From positions 868,001-932,000 of the forward strand of contig NZ_BAABED010000001.1 in assembly GCF_039539965.1 (NCBI RefSeq): a stretch of DNA of 64,000 bases, read 5' to 3'. This document shows, piece by piece, positions 7,981 to 15,647 of the stretch. This DNA comes from Arthrobacter methylotrophus. Its GTDB lineage: Bacteria > Actinomycetota > Actinomycetes > Actinomycetales > Micrococcaceae. The notes under the pieces are model-generated. The model saw only the letters and a program-made list of their open reading frames with translations, ran no database searches and was not told the DNA's origin. The translations under genes were made by a program, and so were the position numbers. Position 1 is the stretch's first letter, and the number at the start of each line of letters is the position of its first letter.

Positions 7981-8832
7981 ATGAGTACCAGCCAGCCCCA
8001 GGTTCCAAGTCCAGACGCTAACGGCAAAGCCACGGGCAACCGAACGGCAGCGTCAGCTCCTGCCGTTGCCGCGGAACCGCCAGCGAAGCACAAAGGACCC
8101 TTGGAGCTTCGGCGCAAACAGGCCGCCATGCCGATGTCGGACCAACGGCTCCTGGACACGCGGGGAGCGGACCACTTCATTCACACCGACCCGTGGCGGG
8201 TACTTCGAATCCAGAGCGAATTCGTCGAAGGGTTCGGTGCGCTGGCAGAGCTTGGCCCAGCGGTCAGCGTCTTCGGTTCCGCCCGCACCAAACCAGGAAC
8301 CGGCTTTTACGACATGGGGGTGCAAGTCGGCCGCCATCTCGCCGAAGCCGGAGTCGCCGTCATCACAGGAGGCGGCCCCGGATCCATGGAGGCCGCCAAC
8401 AGGGGTGCTGTGGAAGGCAATGGAGTGTCCGTGGGCCTGGGCATCGAACTGCCGTTTGAACAGGGCCTGAACCGGTGGGTGGACCTGGGTATCAACTTCA
8501 GGTACTTTTTCGCCCGAAAGACTATGTTCGTGAAGTACGCGCAAGGTTTCATTGTCCTGCCGGGCGGCCTGGGGACCTTGGACGAACTGTTCGAGGCGAT
8601 GGTCCTGGTGCAGACCCGCAAAGTGACGTCGTTCCCCATCGTGCTGTTGGGTGTTGACTTCTGGAGCCCGATGATCGAATGGATCAAGGGGACTTTGGTA
8701 GCCGAAGGCATGGTCTCCGCGAAGGACCTGGACCTCATCCAGCTCGTTGACGATCCTGCGGATGCCGTGCACCGCGTCCTGCACGGTGTCCCGCGTCCGC
8801 CCTCGACCAATGGCGACCAGCGCCCGGAGTAG
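7981..8832 (+). CDS. LOG-family protein (TIGR00730; nucleoside 5'-monophosphate phosphoribohydrolase-like)
   Basis: The LOG family cleaves nucleoside 5'-monophosphates, best known as cytokinin riboside monophosphates, to free base and ribose 5-phosphate. After a disordered Pro/Ala-rich N-terminus of about 45 residues, the Rossmann-like domain shows both hallmarks: GGGPGSMEAANRGA and the PGGxGTxxE motif PGGLGTLDELFEA. The 283 residues are a little longer than the family core because of the N-terminal tail. ATG at 7975 is possible, but the promoter position favours 7981. As in Mycobacterium (Rv1205, from memory), it sits near dapE. The physiological substrate in this organism is unknown. Confidence 0.85.
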   Translation: MSTSQPQVPSPDANGKATGNRTAASAPAVAAEPPAKHKGPLELRRKQAAMPMSDQRLLDTRGADHFIHTDPWRVLRIQSEFVEGFGALAELGPAVSVFGSARTKPGTGFYDMGVQVGRHLAEAGVAVITGGGPGSMEAANRGAVEGNGVSVGLGIELPFEQGLNRWVDLGINFRYFFARKTMFVKYAQGFIVLPGGLGTLDELFEAMVLVQTRKVTSFPIVLLGVDFWSPMIEWIKGTLVAEGMVSAKDLDLIQLVDDPADAVHRVLHGVPRPPSTNGDQRPE

Positions 8833-8872
8833 CGTTGCCTGAGCTCTCAGCTGAGTCTGGCACGATGGTGTT

Positions 8873-9199
8873 GTGAGCTTCTTCTTGGTCTTTCTCGCGA
8901 TCGCCGTTGCCGGCGCCGTGTTGTTCCTCGGTGCCGGAATGGCCCGGTCCAGCCGCAACTCCGGCGCCGGGTTGGATGAACCAGTCCCGAACCTGCCGCC
9001 GGTTCTGCTACCGGCCGGAGCCAAGGCGTCCGACGTCGACCGCGTACGGTTTGCCTTGGGCCTGCGCGGCTACCGGATGGACCAGGTTGATCAGGTGCTC
9101 GATGAGTTGAGGGATCAACTCACCGCGCAGGAGAGGGAAATTGACCGGCTTAAGCGCTCCCTTGAAACAGCCAGGAACCAGGAAGAACCGACAGCATGA
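8873..9199 (+). CDS. DivIVA-domain membrane protein
   Basis: This 108-residue protein has an N-terminal membrane helix (residues 3-24, FFLVFLAIAVAGAVLFLGAG), a short Pro-rich linker and a DivIVA-type segment (VRFALGLRGYRMDQVDQVLDEL) that runs into a coiled coil to residue 105. Such proteins tend to localise to curved membrane or poles; partners are unknown. The GTG start has a weak CACGAT box six bases upstream and no clear ribosome binding site. The stop overlaps the next gene's ATG as ATGA, so the two are translationally coupled. From memory, a similar small gene (Rv1209) lies in the same mycobacterial neighbourhood. Confidence 0.8.
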   Translation: MSFFLVFLAIAVAGAVLFLGAGMARSSRNSGAGLDEPVPNLPPVLLPAGAKASDVDRVRFALGLRGYRMDQVDQVLDELRDQLTAQEREIDRLKRSLETARNQEEPTA

Positions 9200-10452
9200 C
9201 CCCGGACCTCGGAACGCGCTCCCCGAGGAGTACGCTGCGCCGCGTAGGAGCTCATGCCGCGGCCTGGCCGTGGTGGGTCCAGATCGCCCTCATCTACATC
9301 GCCGCGAGGCTTGTCAGCGCGTGCATCTTCATGGCTGCGGCATTGCAGCAAGGCGTCAATCCGTGGTTTCCGCCAACACCCGACTACTGGAACTTCATCA
9401 CGATCTGGGATGGACGCTGGTACGCCGAAGCAGCGAGCAACGGTTATCCGTCCGTCCTGCCGCTGAATGCGAGCGGCAATGTCGCGGAAAATTCCTGGGC
9501 CTTCTACGCCCTGTTTCCCTACCTCGCCAGGGCACTCGGAGCACTCACCGGATTGGCCACCCTGCCGGCTCTAACGACGATTGCCATGGTCGCCGGGCTC
9601 GGGGCGGCCATGGTGGTTTACAAGCTGTTCCGGGAATATACAGGGCGCCGCACTGCTCTCTGGGCAGTCGTTTTTTTCTCGACATTCCCCGTCTCGCCCA
9701 TCCTGCAGGTCCCCTACGCGGAATCCCTCAATATCCTGCTGCTGGCGGGCTCCCTTCTGCTCGTGGTGCGCCGCAAGTACCTTGCAGCGATGCCCGTGGT
9801 CTTGCTCATGTGCCTGTCGCGGCCCACTGGTGTGCCTTTCGCGGCAATGGTCGGGGTCCTTTTGCTGAATCGCCTTTGGAGGAGGTTCGGACGCCGTCCG
9901 GAGCTGACCACTGTGCCCAGGGAACTGGCTGCTCCCGCGCTCCGGGACCTTGCATCGCTGACCGGGCTGGTAGCGGTCAGCGTGGCGGGCGCACTCGCTT
10001 GGCCGGCCATTGCCTGGGCAGTCACCGGCGATCCGCTGGCCTACACGAAGACCGAAACCGTGTGGCGTGGGGATGATCTTGTTCCCTTCAAGCCGTGGTT
10101 CGAGACCGGCCAAATGCTCTTCGGGCCCGTGCTCGGGACGCTGGCGCCGTTTCTGTTCGTGGCGGTCTTTGCCCTGATGATGCTGAGCAAGCCGGTCCGG
10201 GCCTTGGGCACTGAACTGCGGCTGTGGTGCACGTGCTACATGGCGTACCTCCTGGCTTTCCTGCACCCCCAGACGAGTACGTTCCGGATGCTCCTGCCTT
10301 TGTTCCCCCTGGCGCTCAGTGCGGCATGGTTGTCTCGCTCGAAGGCCTACCGTGGCACGGTGGTGGTCATGTTCGTCCTCCTTCAGATCGTCTGGATTGT
10401 CTGGCTGTGGGCGTGGGCTCCGCTGCCGGGCGGCGGAGATTATCCTCCGTGA
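9196..10452 (+). CDS. PIG-V-like membrane mannosyltransferase, GT-C fold
   Basis: The 418 residues form a polytopic membrane protein with roughly ten hydrophobic helices. The first outer loop has the acidic motif WDGRWYAEAASNGYP, which in GT-C enzymes of the PIG-V group carries the catalytic Asp that uses polyprenyl-phosphate mannose. Later phrases (NSWAFYALFPYLARAL, VPYAESLNILLLAGSLLL, LHPQTSTFRMLLPLFPLA) are typical of the actinobacterial branch. The likely role is addition of mannose to a lipid or cell-wall glycan on the outer face of the membrane; the acceptor cannot be told from sequence. It is coupled by ATGA to the DivIVA-domain gene. Confidence 0.72.
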   Translation: MTPDLGTRSPRSTLRRVGAHAAAWPWWVQIALIYIAARLVSACIFMAAALQQGVNPWFPPTPDYWNFITIWDGRWYAEAASNGYPSVLPLNASGNVAENSWAFYALFPYLARALGALTGLATLPALTTIAMVAGLGAAMVVYKLFREYTGRRTALWAVVFFSTFPVSPILQVPYAESLNILLLAGSLLLVVRRKYLAAMPVVLLMCLSRPTGVPFAAMVGVLLLNRLWRRFGRRPELTTVPRELAAPALRDLASLTGLVAVSVAGALAWPAIAWAVTGDPLAYTKTETVWRGDDLVPFKPWFETGQMLFGPVLGTLAPFLFVAVFALMMLSKPVRALGTELRLWCTCYMAYLLAFLHPQTSTFRMLLPLFPLALSAAWLSRSKAYRGTVVVMFVLLQIVWIVWLWAWAPLPGGGDYPP

Positions 10453-10512
10453 CGCTGGGCGGCGTTTGGCCTGTTCAAGAGCGATCGCGGCCCGCCCGGA
10501 AAAGTCCATCAA

Positions 10513-10542
10513 TTAGCTACGGGCGGGTAATTACGAGATAAT
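10513..10542 (+). promoter_or_regulatory. Promoter of the DUF3117 gene
   Basis: TTAGCT and GATAAT separated by 18 bases. Transcription from here would give a leader of about 135 bases with a small hairpin (AGCACCC/GGGTGCT at 10563-10578) before the ribosome binding site. Confidence 0.5.
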
Positions 10543-10683
10543 GGACACAAGCAAGGACAAAAAGCACCCTCGGGTGCTCGGCGGCGACGACTGAACAGCC
10601 AAGACTGTCGACGCCGTAAATTCCACGCGGAGCCAGCCCGGCCGGGTTGGCGGGATTTGGGACAACTGGAGGGGATTTTCCTA

Positions 10684-10851
10684 ATGGCGGCTATGAAACC
10701 ACGTACTGGCGACGGCCCTATGGAAGTAACCAAAGAGGGCCGCAGCCTGATCATGCGTGTGCCGCTCGAAGGCGGAGGACGGCTGGTGGTCGAGCTCAAC
10801 GCAGCAGAAGCGGCGAACCTCAAGGAATGCCTCGTAGGCGTTACTGAATAG
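10684..10851 (+). CDS. DUF3117 domain-containing small protein
   Basis: This 55-residue protein consists almost entirely of DUF3117 (MKPRTGDGPMEVTKEGRSLI, then RVPLEGGGRLVVELNAAEAANL). The family is widespread and highly conserved in actinobacteria, with no known function. The GGAGGGG ribosome binding site at 10668-10674 points to ATG 10684; the open frame extends nine codons further upstream to a poorly placed start. It has its own promoter and a structured leader. From memory, Rv1211 is the mycobacterial counterpart in a similar neighbourhood. A strong terminator follows. Confidence 0.88.
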   Translation: MAAMKPRTGDGPMEVTKEGRSLIMRVPLEGGGRLVVELNAAEAANLKECLVGVTE

Positions 10852-10860
10852 ATTCACTGG

Positions 10861-10896
10861 GCAGGGCCCGGCAGAAGAGCCGGCGCCCTGCTTTGA
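10861..10896 (+). terminator. Terminator after the DUF3117 gene
   Basis: GCAGGGC and GCCCTGC arms with an inner CGGC/GCCG stem, followed by TTTGATGTTT. It lies between convergent genes. Confidence 0.75.
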
Positions 10897-10926
10897 TGTT
10901 TAAGCCTGGGGTATGGCGGGTGCAGA

Positions 10927-11559
10927 CTACTTCTTGACTGCTACCAGCAAACCGTCACCGGTGGGAAGCATTGCCGAGGAGAGGCGCTCGTCATCGCGGA
11001 TGGCCTTGCCGATCTGGCGCAACACCACTGTGGTGCTGTCCCTGGCGGCCGGGTTGGAAACCTTGTCCTTGTCCAAAGCGTCATTGATGACCAGCGTTCC
11101 GCCGGACTTGAGCAACCTGATGGCCTGCTCGACGTATCCGGGAAAGTTGGGCTTGTCAGCGTCGATGAACACGAGGTCGTAAGCGGAATCGGTGAGGCGC
11201 GGCAAGACATCGGCTGCGCGGCCGGAGATGGTCCGGGTCCGGTTCGCGGGGCTGCCCGACTCCAGGAAGGCCTCGCGCGCGGCCTTGAGGTGCTCGACGT
11301 CGACGTCGATCGTTGTCAGGACAGCTTGTGGGCTGAGGCCACGCAGAAGGCACACGCCGGACACTCCTGCCCCTGAACCGACCTCCACGACGGTCTGGGC
11401 CTTTGATGCCGCAGCGAGTACCGTCAGGACAGCACCGACGCCGGGGCTGACTGGAGTAACGCCCAGCTCGAACGACCGTTCACGGGCGCGAAGCAACACG
11501 TCGTCCTCGGCAGGCAGATCTTCTGCATAGGACCAGCTGGTTGACTTGTCGGCACTCAT
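10927..11559 (-). CDS. O-methyltransferase, caffeoyl-CoA OMT-like
   Basis: This 210-residue class I SAM-dependent methyltransferase belongs to the family 3 O-methyltransferases. SAM-binding motif I is VVEVGSGAGVSGVCLLRGL (residues about 59-77). The metal-site region VFIDADKPNF and the NDAL motif (VINDALDKDKV) match the cation-dependent catechol-type subfamily. Methylation of a small aromatic or catechol substrate is likely, but the substrate is unknown. It is divergent from sigE, as Rv1220c is in M. tuberculosis, so a link to envelope stress is possible by context only. Confidence 0.85.
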   Translation of the reverse strand: MSADKSTSWSYAEDLPAEDDVLLRARERSFELGVTPVSPGVGAVLTVLAAASKAQTVVEVGSGAGVSGVCLLRGLSPQAVLTTIDVDVEHLKAAREAFLESGSPANRTRTISGRAADVLPRLTDSAYDLVFIDADKPNFPGYVEQAIRLLKSGGTLVINDALDKDKVSNPAARDSTTVVLRQIGKAIRDDERLSSAMLPTGDGLLVAVKK

Positions 11560-11722
11560 GGGGGTTCGCTTTCCAGGCAGAGGGGTGTTGTTTCCAGACT
11601 ACTGGCTCCCGGCCGCTCAGCCCGGACACCTCTGGCCGCTAATTCTGTGTCTTCCCGGCGGAGTGCGGGTGTCCTTCGGACGATGTTCGCTCTGCGGGAA
11701 AAACGGACCCGTGATCAGCAAA

Positions 11723-11750
11723 ATCCCAGACAAAACTGGGATGATATAGG
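11723..11750 (+). promoter_or_regulatory. Inverted repeat and -10 box upstream of sigE
   Basis: ATCCCAG and CTGGGAT form a perfect 7-bp inverted repeat with a six-base loop at 11723-11742, followed at once by TATAGG (11745-11750). The repeat would sit across the promoter spacer, as an operator might. The leader to the sigE ATG would be about 75 bases. Confidence 0.45.
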
Positions 11751-11828
11751 TTCGACCATCCAAGTGACGGTCGGCAACGAACTCCTGAGTGACCGGCAGG
11801 ATGACAAACAGTTTGAGGGGAGTGGACG

Positions 11829-12473
11829 ATGCGGGCATCAAGTGCTGCGCCAGTCCAGACGACGGAAGCAGTCCTGGGTTCAACCGACCAGGCCCCGCCC
11901 GCGGAAGAATGGGTCAGACCTACGTGGGAAGAAGTGGTGGAGAACCACTCGGCCAAAGTCTTCCGTCTTGCCTATCGGCTGACGGGAAACAAGTTCGACG
12001 CCGAGGATCTCACCCAGGAAGTCTTTGTCCGCGTCTTCCGTTCGCTCGAAAACTTCAAGCCGGGGACGCTCGACGGCTGGTTGCACCGGATCACCACCAA
12101 CCTCTTCCTCGACCAGGCACGGCGGAAGAGCCGCATCCGTTTCGATGCCTTGGCCGAAGACGCCGAATCCCGGTTGCCCGGCCGTGAGCCCGGGCCCGAG
12201 CAGAGCTTCGAGTTGAACAACCTGGACCTTGACGTCCAGCGCGCCCTGGAAGAACTTCCGCCGGACTTTCGCGCCGCCGTCGTACTTTGCGATCTTGAAG
12301 GCCTCTCCTATGACGAAGTTGCCGAAGCCTTGGGCGTGAAACTTGGGACCGTCAGGTCCCGCATCCACCGCGGCCGGACCATGCTCCGCGAAAAGCTGGC
12401 GCACCGGGATCCACGTCCGGTCCAAGCCCGCAAGCCACGGCTGAAGATGCCCCGCATCGCCGGTCTCCTTTAG
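11829..12473 (+). CDS. sigE: ECF RNA polymerase sigma factor SigE
   Basis: This 214-residue group 4 sigma factor directs RNA polymerase to stress promoters. Region 2 ([27 protein letters not shown], then [16 protein letters not shown]) and region 4 ([44 protein letters not shown]) are both complete. The ATG is preceded by GAGGGG. The anti-sigma gene begins seven bases after the stop, and tatB follows it. This order and the divergent O-methyltransferase match sigE of M. tuberculosis, so the response is probably to envelope stress. The N-terminal 30 residues are a variable Ala/Pro-rich extension. Confidence 0.9.
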   Translation: MRASSAAPVQTTEAVLGSTDQAPPAEEWVRPTWEEVVENHSAKVFRLAYRLTGNKFDAEDLTQEVFVRVFRSLENFKPGTLDGWLHRITTNLFLDQARRKSRIRFDALAEDAESRLPGREPGPEQSFELNNLDLDVQRALEELPPDFRAAVVLCDLEGLSYDEVAEALGVKLGTVRSRIHRGRTMLREKLAHRDPRPVQARKPRLKMPRIAGLL

Positions 12474-12479
12474 CCAGCG

Positions 12480-13388
12480 ATGGGTCTGCTGAACGGACGA
12501 CGCGGTGGCTTGAACCGGGGAACTATCCGGCACAGCCGCACCCCCGGCCACCTGCAGGAATGCTCGGAATGCCAGGCTGCCGTCCTTCGTGAACGCCAGT
12601 ACTTGGAGCGCCTTAGGCGTGCCGAGGTCCCCGAAGCCAGCCAGGATTTGACCAACCGGCTGCTCGAACACACCCAACGCTTGGCGCAAACCGGGTCGCC
12701 CGAGCGCAGGCCGGTCCAGCGAAGCGTCTGGCGTGGAGTACGGCTTGTCAGTGCCACTGCAGGCGGGCTCGCTGTCAGTGCCGGAATCCTGGCGGTGGCC
12801 GCCTATGCGATCGGCGGCGACGCCACGCCCCAGGCTTCCAACCGCGGAGATCAGGAAGTCCGGACCTTGGTCGGTTCAACCCTGGCCAGCAACACCGAGC
12901 AGCAGCTCGCAGTGACCGGTTCGCAGCTCGGCCTGCCTGTCACCGTGGCGGGAACTGTCAGCCTGACCGGGCAGCAGCTGGCGGAACTTCGGAAGGACGG
13001 CTGGGCCTGTCCGGACATGGCAAACATGGGATACCACGTGGTTTCCGCCCTGGCCATGATGCAGGACGGGCACCCCGCCATCGAGCTGCACTTGAGCAGC
13101 GGAGACCACCACGCGACCCTGGTGGAAGAGCACCTGGAAGGCAGCGGCACCCCCGGGACCAGGCTGTCCATCACGCAGGGAGCCATGTGGCAGGCCGTCT
13201 ACGGCTCTCCGGCGGCTGTCCTGCGCTATTCCTCCGAGCTGCCGGCCGAGCAAACTGCGGGGGCGGTTCCCGAGCTTGTGAAGGCAGGAAATTCGCTCCT
13301 GGCCCGGCCCTCCGCCAGCAACCCAGGCACGTGGAATGAACGGGTGCAACGGGGCCTACGGGCGCTGGCTGGCCTGGCAGGGTTCTGA
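12480..13388 (+). CDS. Membrane-anchored anti-sigma factor, RseA-like
   Basis: The N-terminal part holds a zinc-binding anti-sigma motif H-x3-C-x2-C (HLQECSECQ, residues 24-32), expected to hold SigE inactive. A membrane segment follows at about residues 90-113 (VSATAGGLAVSAGILAVAAYAI), then a 190-residue domain outside the membrane with no family I recognise. At 302 residues it is roughly twice the length of M. tuberculosis RseA, as I recall it, which is soluble. Release of SigE here may therefore use a membrane signal or proteolysis. No protease gene lies next to it: the htrA that separates rseA and tatB in mycobacteria is missing. Confidence 0.8.
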   Translation: MGLLNGRRGGLNRGTIRHSRTPGHLQECSECQAAVLRERQYLERLRRAEVPEASQDLTNRLLEHTQRLAQTGSPERRPVQRSVWRGVRLVSATAGGLAVSAGILAVAAYAIGGDATPQASNRGDQEVRTLVGSTLASNTEQQLAVTGSQLGLPVTVAGTVSLTGQQLAELRKDGWACPDMANMGYHVVSALAMMQDGHPAIELHLSSGDHHATLVEEHLEGSGTPGTRLSITQGAMWQAVYGSPAAVLRYSSELPAEQTAGAVPELVKAGNSLLARPSASNPGTWNERVQRGLRALAGLAGF

Positions 13389-13406
13389 GCGGACTAGCGG
13401 ACAAGG

Positions 13407-13412
13407 TAATCT
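13407..13412 (+). promoter_or_regulatory. -10 box of tatB (leaderless)
   Basis: TAATCT, seven bases before the GTG at 13420. It gives tatB a promoter separate from sigE. Confidence 0.45.
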
Positions 13413-13419
13413 TCGATAC

Positions 13420-13803
13420 GTGTTTGGAATCAATGGCCCGGAGTTTTTGATCCTGCTGATCATCGGCGTAATCGTGATCGGTCCCAGCCGCTTGCCTGAA
13501 TACACCCGGAAGCTGGCGAATCTGGTCAAGGAACTGCGGCGCATGGCGTCCGGAGCCCGTGAACAGATCAAGGAAGAAGTCGGCATCGACATCGATGAAG
13601 TCGACTGGAAGAAATATGACCCCCGTCAATACGATCCCCGCCGCATCATCAAGGAAGCGCTGCTCGACGATGACACAAAGCCTGTCAGCGAAGGTGCGCC
13701 CGTTGCTGCAGTAGCCGTGGATATCGCGCCGAAAGCTCCCGAGCGGGTTGTTGAACGGCTTTCCGCCGGTGAAAAGGCGCCCTTCGATTCCGAGGCCACC
13801 TAG
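13420..13803 (+). CDS. tatB: Sec-independent translocase protein TatB
   Basis: TatB helps TatC recognise twin-arginine signal peptides of folded exported proteins. The 127 residues start with the classic FGINGPEFLILLIIGVIVIG membrane helix and the hinge GPSRLPEYTRKL, followed by an amphipathic helix (ELRRMASGAREQIKEEVGIDIDEVDWKKYDP) and a loose acidic tail. The frame is open 28 codons further upstream, but those codons overlap the anti-sigma gene and the conserved helix begins at the GTG. A TAATCT box seven bases ahead suggests a leaderless message. No tatC lies in the window. Confidence 0.9.
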   Translation: MFGINGPEFLILLIIGVIVIGPSRLPEYTRKLANLVKELRRMASGAREQIKEEVGIDIDEVDWKKYDPRQYDPRRIIKEALLDDDTKPVSEGAPVAAVAVDIAPKAPERVVERLSAGEKAPFDSEAT

Positions 13804-13806
13804 GGA

Positions 13807-14934
13807 TTACTTCGGCTGGATCCCGAGCGACATTCGGGCCAGCCCGCGGGGCTTGGCGTTGAGCTTGCCCGCGATGCTCTGAAGGGCCTGCGCTGCGGCC
13901 GTCTCAGGAGCCGTCAACACCACCGGGCGCCCCGCGTCGCCGCCTTCGCGCAAACGGATGTCCAAGGGGATTTGCCCCAACAGCGGCACCTCGGCTCCGA
14001 CGGCGGCGCTCAGCCGCTCAGCCAGCACCAGCCCGCCGCCACTGCCGAACAATTCCATCCTGCCGCCGTCGGGCATGTCCAGGAAGGACATGTTTTCCAC
14101 GACTCCGGCAAGTTTCTGGCCCGTCTGCGTTGCGATGGTGCCGGCCCTCTCGGCGACATCCGCTGCTGCTGCCTGCGGGGTGGTCACCACCAGGATTTCG
14201 GCGTTGGGAAGCAACTGCGCCACCGAGATGGCGATGTCGCCGGTGCCGGGCGGAAGATCCAAAAACAGGACATCGAGGTCACCGAAATAGACATCGGTCA
14301 GGAACTGTTCCAGTGCCCGGTGCAACATGGGGCCACGCCAAGCCACCGCCTTGTTCCCCGAAACAAACATTCCGACAGAGATCACTTTCACGCCGTAGGC
14401 CACCGGCGGGAGGATCATGTCGTCAACGCGGGTGGGCTGCTGCGTGATTCCCATGAGAGCCGGGACGGAGAAGCCATGGACATCGGCGTCGACGATTCCT
14501 ATGCGCAGCCCCTGGGCCGCAAGGGCACACGCCAAGTTGACGGTCACCGAGGACTTTCCCACACCACCCTTGCCGCTGGCCACCGCGAACACCTTCGTCA
14601 GGGAGCCCGGTTCGTTGAAAGGGATTCCGCGCTGGCCGCCGGAACCGCGCAACCGTTCCTTGAGGGCATCGCGTTGAACCTGCGTCATGACTTTGAGCTC
14701 GACCTCGACGCCCGTCACGCCCGGCACCCGCTCCAAGGCAGCCGTGGCGTCGGCCGTGATTGTCTCCCGCAAGGGGCAGCCGGCGATGGTCAGCAGCACC
14801 GCCACCCGGACAGTTCCGTCCGAGTTGGCTTCCACCGCCTCCAGCATCCCCAACTCAGTGATGGGACGGCGAAGCTCGGGGTCGATGACGGTTGCCAAGG
14901 CAGCGTTGAGGGCCTCGACGGATGGTGTGCTCAT
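13807..14934 (-). CDS. mrp: Mrp/ApbC-type Fe-S cluster carrier ATPase
   Basis: The 375-residue P-loop ATPase scaffolds or delivers Fe-S clusters. Residues 1-90 are a MIP18/DUF59 domain (LATVIDPELRRPITELGMLE, TIAGCPLRETI). The ATPase domain has the deviant Walker A GKGGVGKSSVTVNLA, VDADVHGFSVP, and FLDLPPGTGD as switch/Walker B. The CxxC pair seen in many Mrp proteins near the C-terminal part is not visible (VVENMSFLDMPDG), a common state in actinobacterial homologues. It is the last gene of a three-gene operon with the DUF1003 and MgtE-N/CBS genes. Confidence 0.88.
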   Translation of the reverse strand: MSTPSVEALNAALATVIDPELRRPITELGMLEAVEANSDGTVRVAVLLTIAGCPLRETITADATAALERVPGVTGVEVELKVMTQVQRDALKERLRGSGGQRGIPFNEPGSLTKVFAVASGKGGVGKSSVTVNLACALAAQGLRIGIVDADVHGFSVPALMGITQQPTRVDDMILPPVAYGVKVISVGMFVSGNKAVAWRGPMLHRALEQFLTDVYFGDLDVLFLDLPPGTGDIAISVAQLLPNAEILVVTTPQAAAADVAERAGTIATQTGQKLAGVVENMSFLDMPDGGRMELFGSGGGLVLAERLSAAVGAEVPLLGQIPLDIRLREGGDAGRPVVLTAPETAAAQALQSIAGKLNAKPRGLARMSLGIQPK

Positions 14935-14945
14935 GGGGAGGATCT

Positions 14946-15647
14946 TCAGCTTTCAGGCTGGGTGGGGGAACCTGGGTTCGGCGAGGTGCCGACCGCGGAG
15001 AGTCCGGATTCGGGCTGGGTGGCACTTGAATGGGCGGGGTGGACTTTCGGGATTTGCTGTGTCCGGGGATTGCGCTGTTTGTCGCGCTTGTCCTTGGCTT
15101 TGTCTTTGGCTTTGTCTTTGTCGCCATCGTTCGAGCCATTGGCCTTGTTCGTGCCCATTTCCTCCTGCGCTTCGAGCAAATCCGTCAGCAGCGAGCGGAG
15201 TTCGGCCCGCACGTAGTCCCTGGTGGCCACCTCGCGCAGGACGATGCGAAGTGCCGCCACCTCGCGGGTCAGGTACTCCGTGTCCGCAAGGTTACGCTCG
15301 TCGCGGGCGCGGTCTTGCTCGATGGTCACCCGGTCCCGGTCGTCCTGGCGGTTCTGGGCCAACAGGATGAGGGGAGCTGCGTAGGAGGCCTGCGTGGAGA
15401 AGAAGAGATTGAGGAGGATGAACGGGTAGGGATCCCACTGGAGACCGAACAGGCCGACCACATTGAACGCGATCCAGACAATGACGAAGATCGTCATGTA
15501 GAACAGGAAGTTGGCCGTGCCCATGTAGCGGGCAAAGCGCTCGGCGAAGCGGCCGAACGCATCGGGATCGCTGCTGAAATTCGGCAGCATGCGGGAACGC
15601 AGCTCGAGCGGGGTGTCCAGCCCGCCGGTGGCGTGCTTCTCAGCCAA
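14946..15647 (-). CDS. DUF1003 membrane protein
   Basis: DUF1003 spans roughly residues 25-165: FGRFAERFARYMGTANFLFYM, then two membrane helices (MTIFVIVWIAFNVVGLFG and FILLNLFFSTQASYAAPLILLA) followed by the diagnostic AQNRQDDRDR and a charged helix. The C-terminal 70 residues are low-complexity Lys/Asp and Pro/Ser-rich. Function is unknown. The start overlaps the upstream MgtE-N/CBS gene by eight bases, so the two are tightly coupled and may work together. From memory, Rv1231c and Rv1232c have the same order next to mrp. Confidence 0.82.
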   Translation of the reverse strand: MAEKHATGGLDTPLELRSRMLPNFSSDPDAFGRFAERFARYMGTANFLFYMTIFVIVWIAFNVVGLFGLQWDPYPFILLNLFFSTQASYAAPLILLAQNRQDDRDRVTIEQDRARDERNLADTEYLTREVAALRIVLREVATRDYVRAELRSLLTDLLEAQEEMGTNKANGSNDGDKDKAKDKAKDKRDKQRNPRTQQIPKVHPAHSSATQPESGLSAVGTSPNPGSPTQPES

